DNA of 48,622 nt from Candidatus Petromonas tenebris (GCA_014236755.1 JACCKY010000007.1:1-48622), one strand, 5' to 3'. Counted from the stretch's first letter, positions 26,071 through 35,478 are shown. Notes: a model not told the origin generated them from the letters alone. Numbers and translations: made by a program.

Positions 26071-27325
26071 AAATATAGGTAAAAATTTATTAAGAGTAGA
26101 CGGAAAGCAAAAGGTAATGGGTAAAACTAAATATCCCCAGGATATATATATGGATGATATGCTCTATGGAGCTACATTAAGGTCTACAGAACCCCATGCC
26201 TATTTTAAAATTGATATCAGTGAGGCAGAAAAGCTTGATGGAGTAGTTAAAATACTTACCCATAGAGATATTACCGGTGAAAACCGTCATGGGGTACTTT
26301 TTAAGGATCATGAAGTACTATGTAAAGAGAAGGTTAGAAGGATAGGAGATCCTATTGCCTTTGTAATAGCTGAAAGCCCCAAAAAGGCTAAAGAAGCGAA
26401 AAAGTTAATCAAAATTCAATATGAGAAAATCTCAGCAGTTTTTGATCCGAAGGAAGCAATGAAAGAGAATGCACCTAAAATCCATGATGATAGTAATATA
26501 GTTTATCATTACAAATGCAGAAAGGGAAATGTAGAAAAAGGATTCAAAAAATGTGACGTAATTGTAGAGAGAGAATATAAAACTTCAATGGTAGACCATG
26601 CGTTTTTACAACCAGAAAGTGGGCTTTCATACATGGAAGAGGATGGAACCTTAGTAATATGTGCAGCAACTCAATATCCGCATTTCGATCAAATAGAGAT
26701 AGCTGACGCTTTAGGTCTACCGAAAGAAAGAATAAAAATAATAAATCCTGCCGTTGGAGGAGCCTTTGGGGGTCGTGAAGATATAACAATGCAGATACAT
26801 ATTGGACTTGGAGCACTACTTACTGGACGACCTGTCAAGGTTTGTTATGACCGGGAAGAATCCTTCTATGCCCATTCTAAAAGACATCCCCTCTACATGA
26901 AGTATAAAACAGGAGCAGATCGAACAGGAAAATTGATTGCCCTTGAAGCAGAAATAATTGGAGATACAGGGGCCTATGCCTCATGGGCTGTAAATGTACT
27001 GAGAAAGTCGGGAGTACATGCTACGGGGCCCTATGAAATCGATAATGTAAAAATCGACAGCTATGCAGTCTATACTAATAATCCTTTTTGCGGGGCAATG
27101 AGAGGATTTGGAGCTACACAGATTCCTGTAGCTTGTGAGCAGCAGATGGATATAATAGCTGAAAAACTGGGAATAAGTCCCGTCGAAATAAGACTTAGAA
27201 ACTGTTTTAGAAAGAATTCAGTAACTGCCACAGGTCAGGTATTGGTTGAAAGTGTACCCCTTGACAAATGTATCAGGATCGTATCCAAAAGATTATTTGC
27301 AGAAAGTGAGATGGTGTGGGGATGA
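26057..27325 (+). CDS. Molybdenum hydroxylase Mo-binding subunit, large part (N-terminal half)
   Basis: 422 residues equal to the N-terminal half of a xanthine dehydrogenase Mo subunit: KVMGKTKYPQDIYMDDMLYG, then GAFGGREDITMQ and GAMRGFGATQ, which bind the molybdopterin. It ends at TGA 27325 where an ordinary subunit would continue for about 330 residues; the rest is encoded by the next gene through a four-base ATGA overlap. A comparable split exists in the selenium-containing nicotinate dehydrogenase of Eubacterium barkeri (large and medium subunits). ATG 26057 follows AGAGGGAG. The substrate is probably a purine, given the deaminase neighbours. Confidence 0.88.
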   Translation: MNNYKNIGKNLLRVDGKQKVMGKTKYPQDIYMDDMLYGATLRSTEPHAYFKIDISEAEKLDGVVKILTHRDITGENRHGVLFKDHEVLCKEKVRRIGDPIAFVIAESPKKAKEAKKLIKIQYEKISAVFDPKEAMKENAPKIHDDSNIVYHYKCRKGNVEKGFKKCDVIVEREYKTSMVDHAFLQPESGLSYMEEDGTLVICAATQYPHFDQIEIADALGLPKERIKIINPAVGGAFGGREDITMQIHIGLGALLTGRPVKVCYDREESFYAHSKRHPLYMKYKTGADRTGKLIALEAEIIGDTGAYASWAVNVLRKSGVHATGPYEIDNVKIDSYAVYTNNPFCGAMRGFGATQIPVACEQQMDIIAEKLGISPVEIRLRNCFRKNSVTATGQVLVESVPLDKCIRIVSKRLFAESEMVWG

Positions 27326-28317
27326 AAAAAAGAGGCAAGGGTATTGCAGTAAGCTTTTATGGTACAGGATATGGGAATGGATTTCCAGATGTTTCAACGG
27401 CAACTATTAGACTTGAGGATGAGGGAAAAATATCTATATCTGTAGGTGCTACTGAAGTAGGTCAAGGCGCTAAGACCGTACTTAGTCAAATAGGCTCAGA
27501 GGTTTTAGGAATTGAAATAGAAGATATAGTTTTAATAAATGAAGATACGAGTAAAACTCCTGATTCTGGAACTGCTGCCGCAAGTAGACAAACCTATAAT
27601 ACGGGAAATGCGGTAAAAATTGCTATGGAGTCCTTTAGAAAAAAACTCTTTGAAGAATCAAAGGAGCTCCTTGGATTAAATACATCTATAGGACTTGAAA
27701 CTAAAAATAAAGAAGTCTATCTTAAAATGTTTCCTCAAAAAAAGACTACCTTTAAGGAAATAGCACAAAAGCTAAAAAAACAAAAAAGAAGACTGGAAGC
27801 AACCGAAAGTTTTACTGCTCAAACCACCGAAATGGACCCTGAAACCGGCCAGGGGGCTCCCTATTGGCCCTATACTTTTAATTGCTATGGAGTAGAGGTA
27901 GAAGTAGATACTGAAACTGGAAAGGTAGATATTATAAGGGCTCTATGTGCTCAAGATGTTGGCAGAGCCATGAACCCTACTATGATAGAGGGACAAATTG
28001 ACGGTGGATTTGCCATGGGAGCAGGATATGCTCTCTTTGAAGATTTAGGACTGAAGGAGGGTAGAATAAAAAATAATAAGTTTTCAAAGTATATTATACC
28101 TACTGCTCTAGATTTGCCGGAGATAGAGAAATTTATTATAGAGGACCCTGAATCAACGGGACCTTTTGGAGCAAAGGGAATTGGTGAGCCCGTTATGATA
28201 CCTGTGGCTCCTGCGATATTAAATGCCATTTATAATGCTGTAGGCGTAAGGATACTGGAGCTGCCTGCTACACCTGAGAAAATATTGCAGGCTATTAAGA
28301 GTTATGGTAAAGTTTAA
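27322..28317 (+). CDS. Molybdenum hydroxylase Mo-binding subunit, medium part (C-terminal half)
   Basis: 331 residues equal to the C-terminal half of the Mo subunit: KGIAVSFYGTGYGNGFPD, GATEVGQGAKTVLSQIG, SGTAAASRQTYNTGN and the active-site glutamate segment PFGAKGIGEP. The ATG at 27322 overlaps the previous stop (ATGA), which implies coupled translation and a 1:1 complex. All cofactor and catalytic motifs are intact across the two pieces, which argues against decay. A sequencing or evolutionary frameshift remains formally possible, since the junction moves the reading frame by one base. Confidence 0.87.
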   Translation: MKKRGKGIAVSFYGTGYGNGFPDVSTATIRLEDEGKISISVGATEVGQGAKTVLSQIGSEVLGIEIEDIVLINEDTSKTPDSGTAAASRQTYNTGNAVKIAMESFRKKLFEESKELLGLNTSIGLETKNKEVYLKMFPQKKTTFKEIAQKLKKQKRRLEATESFTAQTTEMDPETGQGAPYWPYTFNCYGVEVEVDTETGKVDIIRALCAQDVGRAMNPTMIEGQIDGGFAMGAGYALFEDLGLKEGRIKNNKFSKYIIPTALDLPEIEKFIIEDPESTGPFGAKGIGEPVMIPVAPAILNAIYNAVGVRILELPATPEKILQAIKSYGKV

Positions 28318-28344
28318 TCTAATTAGGAGTTTGAGAATCCTTAT

Positions 28345-28429
28345 TTTAGTCTTTGTTGTAAGCTGTAGGCTATGAGCTGTTAGCCTAGACAATGACTATT
28401 TAAATAAATATAATTTTGAAGTTGGATAT
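28345..28429 (+). repeat. Leader repeat copy B (upstream of ade)
   Basis: Second copy of the two-block repeat at 23158-23263; block 1 is 28345-28388 and block 2 is 28400-28429. It fills most of the gap between the Mo hydroxylase and the adenine deaminase gene. A shorter, reverse-oriented relative (AGCTGTTAGCC word) occurs at 48565-48590. Confidence 0.8.
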
Positions 28430-28477
28430 ATATCTATGTATAAGCTAATAAATCCAATATCAGAAAGGATGATATTT

Positions 28478-30199
28478 TTGACCGATATAAAAAAGAGAAT
28501 AGATGTGGCGGCGGGACGGAAAAAGGCAGACTTAGTTCTTAAAAATGCCAAGATAGTTAATGTGTTTACAGAAGAAATAATAGAAGGAGATGTTGCCATA
28601 ACCGGTAAAAATATTGTAGGAATAGGAAGGTATGAGGGTGAGAGGGAAGTAGATATCGAAGGGAAATATATTGTTCCAGGACTTATAGATGGTCATGTGC
28701 ACATAGAATCATCAATGGTATCACCGGGGGAATTTGCAAAGGCAATAGTGCCCCACGGTACAACAACTATAATAGCTGACCCCCACGAAATTGCAAATGT
28801 TTGCGGGATAGATGGAATAGAATATATTTTAGAAGAAAGCAGAAATATTCCTTTGGATGTATTCGTTATGCTGCCCTCCTGTGTACCGGCCACATCCTTT
28901 GAAAATTCAGGTGCAAAACTCTTAGCCAAGGATCTTGGAAAGTTAATAGATAATGAATGGGTTCTGGGCCTAGGGGAAGTAATGGATTATCCTGCAGTAA
29001 TAGCAGGAAATGACAAAATATTAGACAAAATCAAAGTAGCTGAGACTAAAATAAAGGATGGCCATGGTCCTGGTATTACTGGAAAGGACCTTAATGCCTA
29101 TGTAGTTTCAGGAATCAAAACGGAACATGAATGCACGACAATGGAGGAAATGATTGAAAGACTAAGGTTAGGCATGTATATTCAAATAAGGGAAGGGTCA
29201 GCAGCCAGAAATTTAGAAGCTTTGATAAGAGGAGTAAACAGAGCTAATTTAAGAAGAATTCTGTTTTGTACTGATGATAGACATCCGGAGGACATTTTGG
29301 TTAGTGGACATATAGATAATAATGTAAGACTTGCAATAAAAAATGGAATAGACCCTATATTAGCAATAAAAATCGCTACACTCAATGGAGCAGAATGTTA
29401 CGGCCTTCACGATAGAGGTGCAGTTGCCCCAGGGTACATAGCTGATTTGATAGTGGTTGATGATATTAATACATTTAATATAGAAAGAGTATACAAAAAT
29501 GGGAAATTGGTGGCCCAAAAGGGCAAAGCAATGTTTCACATTAATGCAAAAACAAATTCTAAAATATTGAATACTATAAAACTAAAAAAAATAACTGATG
29601 ATATGCTTAAGATAAGGATGAAAACTGATATTGCCAACGTCATTAAACTTATGCCCCATAGTTTGGTGACCAAAAAAGCAGTTCGAAAAGTAGAAGTAGA
29701 GGACGGGTACTTCAAATATCACCATAAGCTGGATATATTAAAGCTAGTCGTAGTAGAAAGGCATAGAGGTACGGGAAATATAGGACTTGGGCTTGTAGAA
29801 GATTTCGGACTTAAAGGAGGGGCTATAGCCTCTACAGTTGCCCATGATTCCCACAATCTCATTATTGTTGGAGATAATGATGAAGATATTCTGTTGGCAA
29901 TTGAAGAAATAAAAAGAATAGATGGTGGAATCAGTATATGTTCTAAGGGTAAGGTTGTAAAATCTTTATCTTTACCCATAGGAGGACTTATGTCGGATAA
30001 GTCTTTAGAGGAAGTAGACCTTGAATTAAAGGAAATGCAGAAGACAGCATATGAAATGGGAGTAAATAAAGAAATAGATCCCTTTATGACCTTATCTTTC
30101 CTAGCACTTCCTGTAATACCGGAGATTAAGCTTACGGATATGGGCTTATTTGATGTAAATGAGTTTGATTTTATGGATATCTGTGTAAATGATAATTAA
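28478..30199 (+). CDS. ade: Adenine deaminase
   Basis: About 573 residues with the whole canonical Ade motif set: DGHVHIESSM, DPHEIANVCG, GLGEVMDYPAV, DGHGPGITG (His196 present), EHECTTMEE, REGSAARN and CTDDRHPEDI, then the C-terminal Ade domain. It converts adenine to hypoxanthine, which the neighbouring Mo hydroxylase could oxidise. A TTG start at 28478 is preferred, six bases after AAAGGATG; in-frame ATGs at 28469 and 28436 sit on or before that site. It starts the second purine sub-operon and ends one base into a potential start of the MoeA-like gene. Confidence 0.93.
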   Translation: MTDIKKRIDVAAGRKKADLVLKNAKIVNVFTEEIIEGDVAITGKNIVGIGRYEGEREVDIEGKYIVPGLIDGHVHIESSMVSPGEFAKAIVPHGTTTIIADPHEIANVCGIDGIEYILEESRNIPLDVFVMLPSCVPATSFENSGAKLLAKDLGKLIDNEWVLGLGEVMDYPAVIAGNDKILDKIKVAETKIKDGHGPGITGKDLNAYVVSGIKTEHECTTMEEMIERLRLGMYIQIREGSAARNLEALIRGVNRANLRRILFCTDDRHPEDILVSGHIDNNVRLAIKNGIDPILAIKIATLNGAECYGLHDRGAVAPGYIADLIVVDDINTFNIERVYKNGKLVAQKGKAMFHINAKTNSKILNTIKLKKITDDMLKIRMKTDIANVIKLMPHSLVTKKAVRKVEVEDGYFKYHHKLDILKLVVVERHRGTGNIGLGLVEDFGLKGGAIASTVAHDSHNLIIVGDNDEDILLAIEEIKRIDGGISICSKGKVVKSLSLPIGGLMSDKSLEEVDLELKEMQKTAYEMGVNKEIDPFMTLSFLALPVIPEIKLTDMGLFDVNEFDFMDICVNDN

Positions 30200-30219
30200 T
30201 GACATATGGAGGAAGTATT

Positions 30220-31239
30220 TTGAAGAAAATTAGAGTAGAAGAAGCTGTTGGTATGATATTGGGACATGATTTGACCAAAATATTACCTGGGAAATTTAAG
30301 GGGGCCGCATTTAAAAAGGGATATATCATAAGGGAAGAAGATATAGAAGTATTGAAGGATATGGGTAAATATCACATTTATGCTGTTGATTTAAATGAAG
30401 ATTATATTCATGAGGACGAAGCCGCCATAAGAATAGGAAGAGCGGTAGCTGGAGAGGGGCTGTATTTAGAGGGTCCTTCCGAGGGAAAGGTAAGCCTTAA
30501 ATCTAAATATAAAGGACTTCTCAAAATAAATTTAAAGGCTCTAGAAGCTATAAACAATATAGATTTAATAGTTTTAGCAACTTTACATAATAATACCCTA
30601 GTAGAACAGGGTAGAACAGTTGCAGGAACAAGGATAATACCTTTAACTATAAAAGAGGAGAGGGTAAAAGAGGTTGAAAAAATATGTAGTGAACATGGAG
30701 CTGTCATAAGTCTGAATAAAATGAGACCTGTGAAGGTTGGTATAGTAGTTACGGGTAATGAAGTATATGAGGGAAGAGTTAGTGATAAATTTGGACCGGT
30801 ATTGAGAAGCAAGATAAACAAATATGGGGTTAAACTGTTGAATATAGAGTATGTTCCCGATAGAAGTAAAAAGATACAAAAAGCTATAAAATCTCTAATC
30901 GGTAAAGGGGCAGAGGTCGTTCTTGCTGCTGGTGGCATGTCTGTAGATGCTGATGATGTTACCCCCGACGCCATAAAGAAAGTTTCCAGTAAAGTGATAA
31001 CCTATGGTTCACCTGTATTACCGGGAGCTATGTTTATGCTCGCATATACTGAAAAAGCAGCTATTTTAGGAATACCGGCCTGTGGCATGTACTCCAAGAC
31101 TACAGTACTAGATTTGATTCTGCCACGAGTTCTTATAGGGGAATCATTATCGAAAGGGGATATAGTGAAGCTTGCTCATGGAGGACTTTGTCTCAGTTGT
31201 GAAGAATGTAGGTATCCAACATGTCCCTTTGGTAAGTAG
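30220..31239 (+). CDS. MoeA/MogA-type molybdopterin-binding protein with C-terminal cysteine motif
   Basis: About 339 residues. The C-terminal half has the MPT-binding MoCF_biosynth signature (VGIVVTGNEVYEG and AAGGMSVDADDVTPDAI). The tail GGLCLSCEECRYPTCPFGK carries four cysteines (CxxCxxCxxxxC) that could bind a metal or sulfur species. Related proteins insert or handle molybdenum during cofactor assembly. The TTG at 30220, eight bases after GGAGGA, is preferred to the ATG at 30199. Located between ade and the YqeC gene, it probably serves the Mo hydroxylase made upstream. Confidence 0.82.
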   Translation: MKKIRVEEAVGMILGHDLTKILPGKFKGAAFKKGYIIREEDIEVLKDMGKYHIYAVDLNEDYIHEDEAAIRIGRAVAGEGLYLEGPSEGKVSLKSKYKGLLKINLKALEAINNIDLIVLATLHNNTLVEQGRTVAGTRIIPLTIKEERVKEVEKICSEHGAVISLNKMRPVKVGIVVTGNEVYEGRVSDKFGPVLRSKINKYGVKLLNIEYVPDRSKKIQKAIKSLIGKGAEVVLAAGGMSVDADDVTPDAIKKVSSKVITYGSPVLPGAMFMLAYTEKAAILGIPACGMYSKTTVLDLILPRVLIGESLSKGDIVKLAHGGLCLSCEECRYPTCPFGK

Positions 31240-31247
31240 GCTCAAAT

Positions 31248-32018
31248 ATGAAGATATATAAACTTTTGAATATAGATTTTAGAAAAAGTGAACTCATATG
31301 CTTTGTGGGAGCAGGAGGTAAAACTACTACACTGTTTAAGTTGGCAGAGGAACTGAAGAGTTTGAATAAAAAGGTACTAGCCACCACTACTACATCAATA
31401 TATTGTCCGGTAAAAGATGATTATGATGAACTTATAATCGATAATTGTGATAAGATTATAGAATGTCTTTATAAAGTTAAAAAGGCTGCTGTTACTGTCA
31501 TAGGCAAAGGAGTTTCAAAGGAAAATAAGCTGTTAGGAATAGATAGGGAAATAGTACAGGAAATACATGATAGAAAATTCTTTGACTACACTTTAGTTGA
31601 GGGAGATGGTTCAAGGAGAAAACCTATTAAATCACCTGCATCCTATGAACCTGTAATACCTTGTAATACTGATAAAGTTGTGGGAGTTATTGGACTGGAT
31701 TCTTTAGGAAAGAAAATTAATGAAGAAAATGTCCATAGGCCTCAAATTTTCTGCAGGGCTACGGGAAGTAAAATAGAAGAAGTAATAAATGAAGAAACAA
31801 TATTTAAACTGATTATAAATGAAGCAGGACTATTTAAAGATGTACCAAGTAGATGCAAAAAATATGTTTTTCTAAACAAGATAGAGAATGAAGAGACAAA
31901 AAATAGTGGATACCTCATTAAAGATTTAATTGTTAAAAGCGGACTTAAGGTAGCTGGTATTATTGGAACGAGTATGATTAATGGAAGACTTATTTTTAAT
32001 TGGAGTGATAGAGATTGA
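31248..32018 (+). CDS. yqeC: Selenium-dependent molybdenum-hydroxylase accessory protein YqeC
   Basis: A 256-residue protein with a P-loop-like N-terminus FVGAGGKTTTLFKLAEEL and a VEGDGSRRKPIKSP segment. Both match YqeC proteins, which by comparative genomics accompany SelD-dependent molybdenum hydroxylases and are presumed to act in selenium/molybdenum cofactor maturation. It overlaps the MocA-like gene by four bases. Its presence with YqeB is the main reason to predict that the hydroxylase here carries labile selenium. Confidence 0.85.
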   Translation: MKIYKLLNIDFRKSELICFVGAGGKTTTLFKLAEELKSLNKKVLATTTTSIYCPVKDDYDELIIDNCDKIIECLYKVKKAAVTVIGKGVSKENKLLGIDREIVQEIHDRKFFDYTLVEGDGSRRKPIKSPASYEPVIPCNTDKVVGVIGLDSLGKKINEENVHRPQIFCRATGSKIEEVINEETIFKLIINEAGLFKDVPSRCKKYVFLNKIENEETKNSGYLIKDLIVKSGLKVAGIIGTSMINGRLIFNWSDRD

Positions 32019-32593
32019 TCACAGGCATTATTATGGCTGCAGGTTTTTCTAGAAGAATGAATCGGGATAAATTGACCTTGGAGGTTGGAGGGGTAACAGT
32101 AGTTGAAAGGGTCATAAGGGCCGTAAAGGGGTCTAAGGTTGAGGATATGGTAATTGTATATAGAACAAATAGGATAAGGGAGTTAGGGGAAAAATATGGA
32201 ATAAAGCCCCTTTATAATCAAAAAGCAGAGCTTGGACAAAGTGAGTCCATAAAGCTAGGGATTAATAATTCATCTAAAGAAACAACCGGGTTTATGTTTT
32301 TTGTCGGAGATCAACCCTTTTTAAATAGTGATATAATAAATAGATTGATAGAAGTATTTCAAGCAGGACATTATCCTATAATAGTGCCTGAATACAGGGG
32401 ACAAAGGGGAAATCCTGTGATTTTTTCATCAAGTCTTAAAAATGAACTTCTTGGGCTGGAGGGGGACAGTGGAGGAAGGAGTATCATTAAAAAACGATAT
32501 AATGATATAAAAACTGTACCTATTGACAATGACATCCTAGGGAAGGATATGGATACATGGGAGGAATATCAATGTTTGATGACATTGTTGTGA
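32015..32593 (+). CDS. mocA: MocA-like molybdenum cofactor nucleotidyltransferase
   Basis: A 192-residue nucleotidyltransferase with TGIIMAAGFSRRMNRDKL (NTP binding), FFVGDQPF (Mg site) and PEYRGQRGNPVIF. MocA attaches CMP to molybdopterin for xanthine-dehydrogenase-family enzymes. The TTG start within a TTGA overlap is required to keep the NTP-binding G before the MAAG motif. It lies inside the accessory set, between yqeC and yqeB. Confidence 0.88.
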   Translation: MITGIIMAAGFSRRMNRDKLTLEVGGVTVVERVIRAVKGSKVEDMVIVYRTNRIRELGEKYGIKPLYNQKAELGQSESIKLGINNSSKETTGFMFFVGDQPFLNSDIINRLIEVFQAGHYPIIVPEYRGQRGNPVIFSSSLKNELLGLEGDSGGRSIIKKRYNDIKTVPIDNDILGKDMDTWEEYQCLMTLL

Positions 32594-33378
32594 TAAGGGG
32601 TGGTGGGGATATAGCAACGGGAATTGCCCACAGGCTCCATCGAAGTGGATTTAGAATACTCATGCTTGAGATAGAAAATCCTACCATGATTAGAAGAAAG
32701 GTTTCCTTTGGAGAAGCAATATTCGAAGGACAGATTGTTGTTGAGGATGTTAAGGCAGTCAGAACCTATAGCTTAGAGGATATATATGAAATATGGAATC
32801 AAGGACATATACCAATTATGGTTGATAAAGAGTGTAGCATAATTAATAAACTAAGCATCGATATTTTAGTAGATGGGACATTGATTAAGAAAAATATGGG
32901 AAATAACAAGGAAATGGCAGCTATTACAGTAGGGGTGGGTCCGGGATTTAACGCTGGAGAAGATGTTGATGTAGTTATCGAAACTGATAGAGGACATGAT
33001 TTAGGGAAACTTATATTCAGGGGATATGCTAAACCAGATACGGGAGTTCCTGGTAAAATATTGGGATATGACGTTGAAAGGGTAATAAGGGCACCCTGTG
33101 AAGGAATAATAGAAAACCTTTTAGAGATAGGTGACATGGTAAAGAAAGATGAGATTATTGCCTATGTTAATGGAATTTCTGTAATATCTAAGATAGATGG
33201 AGTGCTTAGAGGAATTATTAAAAATAAGTCGAGGGTGAAAAAGGATTTTAAGATAGCTGACGTTGATCCCAGAGGAATCAAAGAATACTGCTTTACTATT
33301 TCTGATAAGGCGAGAGCCATAGGTGGAGGAGTTTTAGAAGCTATTTTATATATGAAAAGGATTAAAGAAGTGAGGTGA
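32572..33378 (+). CDS. yqeB: Selenium-dependent molybdenum-hydroxylase accessory protein YqeB
   Basis: A 268-residue protein beginning FDDIVVIRGGGDIATGIAHR, with TVGVGPGFNAGEDVDVVIET and GRPA-like turns, matching YqeB (EF2563-type) proteins, a genomic marker of selenium-dependent molybdenum hydroxylases. ATG 32572 follows GGGAGGAATATC and overlaps the end of mocA. Biochemical function is unproven; a role in delivering selenium to the Mo centre is the accepted inference for the family. Confidence 0.88.
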   Translation: MFDDIVVIRGGGDIATGIAHRLHRSGFRILMLEIENPTMIRRKVSFGEAIFEGQIVVEDVKAVRTYSLEDIYEIWNQGHIPIMVDKECSIINKLSIDILVDGTLIKKNMGNNKEMAAITVGVGPGFNAGEDVDVVIETDRGHDLGKLIFRGYAKPDTGVPGKILGYDVERVIRAPCEGIIENLLEIGDMVKKDEIIAYVNGISVISKIDGVLRGIIKNKSRVKKDFKIADVDPRGIKEYCFTISDKARAIGGGVLEAILYMKRIKEVR

Positions 33379-33383
33379 GGATA

Positions 33384-34202
33384 GTGGAGTATAGGGTGTT
33401 AGAAAAGGTACTAGAAGAAATTAGACTAAATAAAAAAACGGCCTTAGCTACAATAACCAATATAAAAGGCTCCACTCCAAGAAAGGAAGGAGCAATGATG
33501 ATGGTTATGGAGGATGGCACAACCTTTGGCACTATAGGAGGAGGCAAGCTAGAGCTTGTAGTAACTAAGTGGGCTAAGAAGTGCATGGAAGAAGGACAAA
33601 CTAAAACCTTTAATTTTAAGTTGACCGATGAAGAAGGAAGTCTTCACATGCAGTGTGGCGGTGAAGCCGATGTGTTTATTAAAGTTTTTAATCCTTACAA
33701 CAAGTTGCTTATTGTAGGAGGAGGGCATATTGCCCTAAAGCTTTATAAATTAGGAAAAATGTTGAACTTTTATACTGTCGTAATTGAGGATAGGGAGGAG
33801 TTTTGTAATACAGATAGATTTCCTGAGGCTGATGAATTAAAATTTGGAAATATAGAAGAAATTCTTAGTGAGTACCCTATAGATGGGAATACTTATATAG
33901 TTATAGTTACTAGAGGTCATAAGCATGACGAAACTGCTCTAAAAACTGTTATAGATAGTAAGGCTAAATATATAGGAATGATAGGTAGTAGTAATAAGAC
34001 AAAATATGTAATGGATAATCTGCAAAGAGAAGGTATATCCCAGGAAAAGTTTGATAAGGTCTATGCGCCTATTGGAATTAACCTGGGAGGCGAAGCACCT
34101 GAAGAAATAGCCTTTAGCATAATGTCGGAAATACTTCTCGTCAAAAACAAAGGAAGCCTTGATCATATGAAAGAAATCAAAGGCAACAAACAAGAAAGGT
34201 AG
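33384..34202 (+). CDS. xdhC: XdhC/CoxI-family molybdenum hydroxylase maturation protein
   Basis: About 272 residues: N-terminal XdhC_CoxI region (ATITNIKGSTPRKEGAMM, GTIGGGKLE) and a C-terminal Rossmann region (LLIVGGGHIALKLYKLG, VTRGHKHDETAL, IGMIGSSNKT). XdhC binds and sulfurates the molybdenum cofactor before insertion; here it may handle the selenido form. GTG 33384 is chosen for the GAGGTGAGG upstream; GTG 33375 overlaps that site. Last gene of the plus-strand purine region. Confidence 0.88.
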   Translation: MEYRVLEKVLEEIRLNKKTALATITNIKGSTPRKEGAMMMVMEDGTTFGTIGGGKLELVVTKWAKKCMEEGQTKTFNFKLTDEEGSLHMQCGGEADVFIKVFNPYNKLLIVGGGHIALKLYKLGKMLNFYTVVIEDREEFCNTDRFPEADELKFGNIEEILSEYPIDGNTYIVIVTRGHKHDETALKTVIDSKAKYIGMIGSSNKTKYVMDNLQREGISQEKFDKVYAPIGINLGGEAPEEIAFSIMSEILLVKNKGSLDHMKEIKGNKQER

Positions 34203-34238
34203 GAAGCAGTTAAGTTGTTATAAAAATATTGGATTTGT

Positions 34239-34487
34239 TTATCGGAAATAGAAGTATACAAGAAGTGCATAAATGAAAGCGCTTGAGATACTGGGATAGA
34301 AAACACTTATTCCAAACCTTTGTAAAATAAGGGCTACGATTCCAAAAACTATAAACAAAACCGTGTAGTATATATTTGATGATCTTATTTTAGCCGATAA
34401 TTTTTTCTTAATATAGAGGTATCTATCTACAAAAGAAAAGATAACTAGAAAAAATAGAAATGTAAAGAGATAAATTATAAATTTCAT
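34239..34487 (-). CDS. Small membrane protein of unknown function (82 aa)
   Basis: About 82 residues with three hydrophobic stretches: an N-terminal one (KFIIYLFTFLFFLVIFSF), a middle one and a C-terminal one, joined by a basic loop. ATG 34487 follows GGAGG at seven bases. No family recognised. It stands alone, convergent with the xdhC-type gene. Confidence 0.6.
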   Translation of the reverse strand: MKFIIYLFTFLFFLVIFSFVDRYLYIKKKLSAKIRSSNIYYTVLFIVFGIVALILQRFGISVFYPSISSAFIYALLVYFYFR

Positions 34488-34612
34488 ACTTAAACCTCCA
34501 TTTATAATAGATAATTTACTCTTGTATATCATTCTTATTATATAAATATTAAAATTATTATAAATTGTTACAATTTTAGGTTTAAGTATGGATAAATTTA
34601 AAATAGATATGC

Positions 34613-35413
34613 TTACTCTAAAAACAGCTTTTCTAAAGTATTGGCAACAGCGTCTTCGTCATTGGTTTCAATTATAGGATTATTAGGAAGAGCAGCTTTA
34701 AGCTTATCATGAGCATTTCCCATGATAAATCCTTTCCCCACAATCTGTAGCATTTCAAGATCATTCAGCCCATCTCCAAAGGCTACAGATTCCTTAGGAT
34801 GAACTCTGTATTTTTCAAGAACTTTTTTTATTGCAAAGCCCTTTGAAATCCCGTGGGGCATTATCTCTAAGCAAGTAGGAAGAGAAAAGGACAAATTTAA
34901 TCTTCCTGGAAATATATTTTCTATTTTATGTTGAAGTTCTACCAATTTTTCATGATCATCGCAAATAAAGAACAATTTTGATGCAGTGTACTTTTCGAGA
35001 GTTTCAAAATCAACGATTTCATAAAAAAATCCCGAATCATTATGAAATTGATTAATCCACTTGTTTTCCTTTTCAACAAACCACTGATCATCTTGATATA
35101 TATTTACATGAATATTTGGATCAATTTCTATTGCTAAAAGCTGCTTAACTATATCTTCTGAGAGGTCATAGGCTAAAACCGTTTCCTTATTGGGATTATG
35201 AACTCTGCAACCATTAGATGTAATAAAGACGGTATCAAGTCCCAATTGCTTTCGTATATGATTTACATCTACATGATGCCGTCCAGTAGCGATAAAAAAA
35301 TGAACTCCTCTAGATAGTACTTTCTTGATAACTTTCTTTGTATATTCACTAACTTGATGATTGCTGTTTAAAAGCGTGCCATCGAGATCTGAAATAACTG
35401 CTCTATATTTCAT
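34613..35413 (-). CDS. Cof-type HAD-IIB phosphatase
   Basis: A 266-residue HAD hydrolase: motif I ISDLDGTLL with the nucleophile aspartate, motif II FIATGR, a type IIB cap, motif III around KGFAIKKVLEK and motif IV FGDGLNDLEML. Such enzymes dephosphorylate sugar phosphates or cofactors in the cytosol; the substrate is not readable. ATG 35413 follows AGGAG; the ORF continues to an upstream GTG at 35422 that lacks a site. It is divergent from glcT and may share the control region with the cre-like site. Confidence 0.88.
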   Translation of the reverse strand: MKYRAVISDLDGTLLNSNHQVSEYTKKVIKKVLSRGVHFFIATGRHHVDVNHIRKQLGLDTVFITSNGCRVHNPNKETVLAYDLSEDIVKQLLAIEIDPNIHVNIYQDDQWFVEKENKWINQFHNDSGFFYEIVDFETLEKYTASKLFFICDDHEKLVELQHKIENIFPGRLNLSFSLPTCLEIMPHGISKGFAIKKVLEKYRVHPKESVAFGDGLNDLEMLQIVGKGFIMGNAHDKLKAALPNNPIIETNDEDAVANTLEKLFLE

Positions 35414-35478
35414 AAAATGCACTCCTAATTTAAATATTTACATATAAAGTATAGCCATAACCGAAATAATAATCAATA

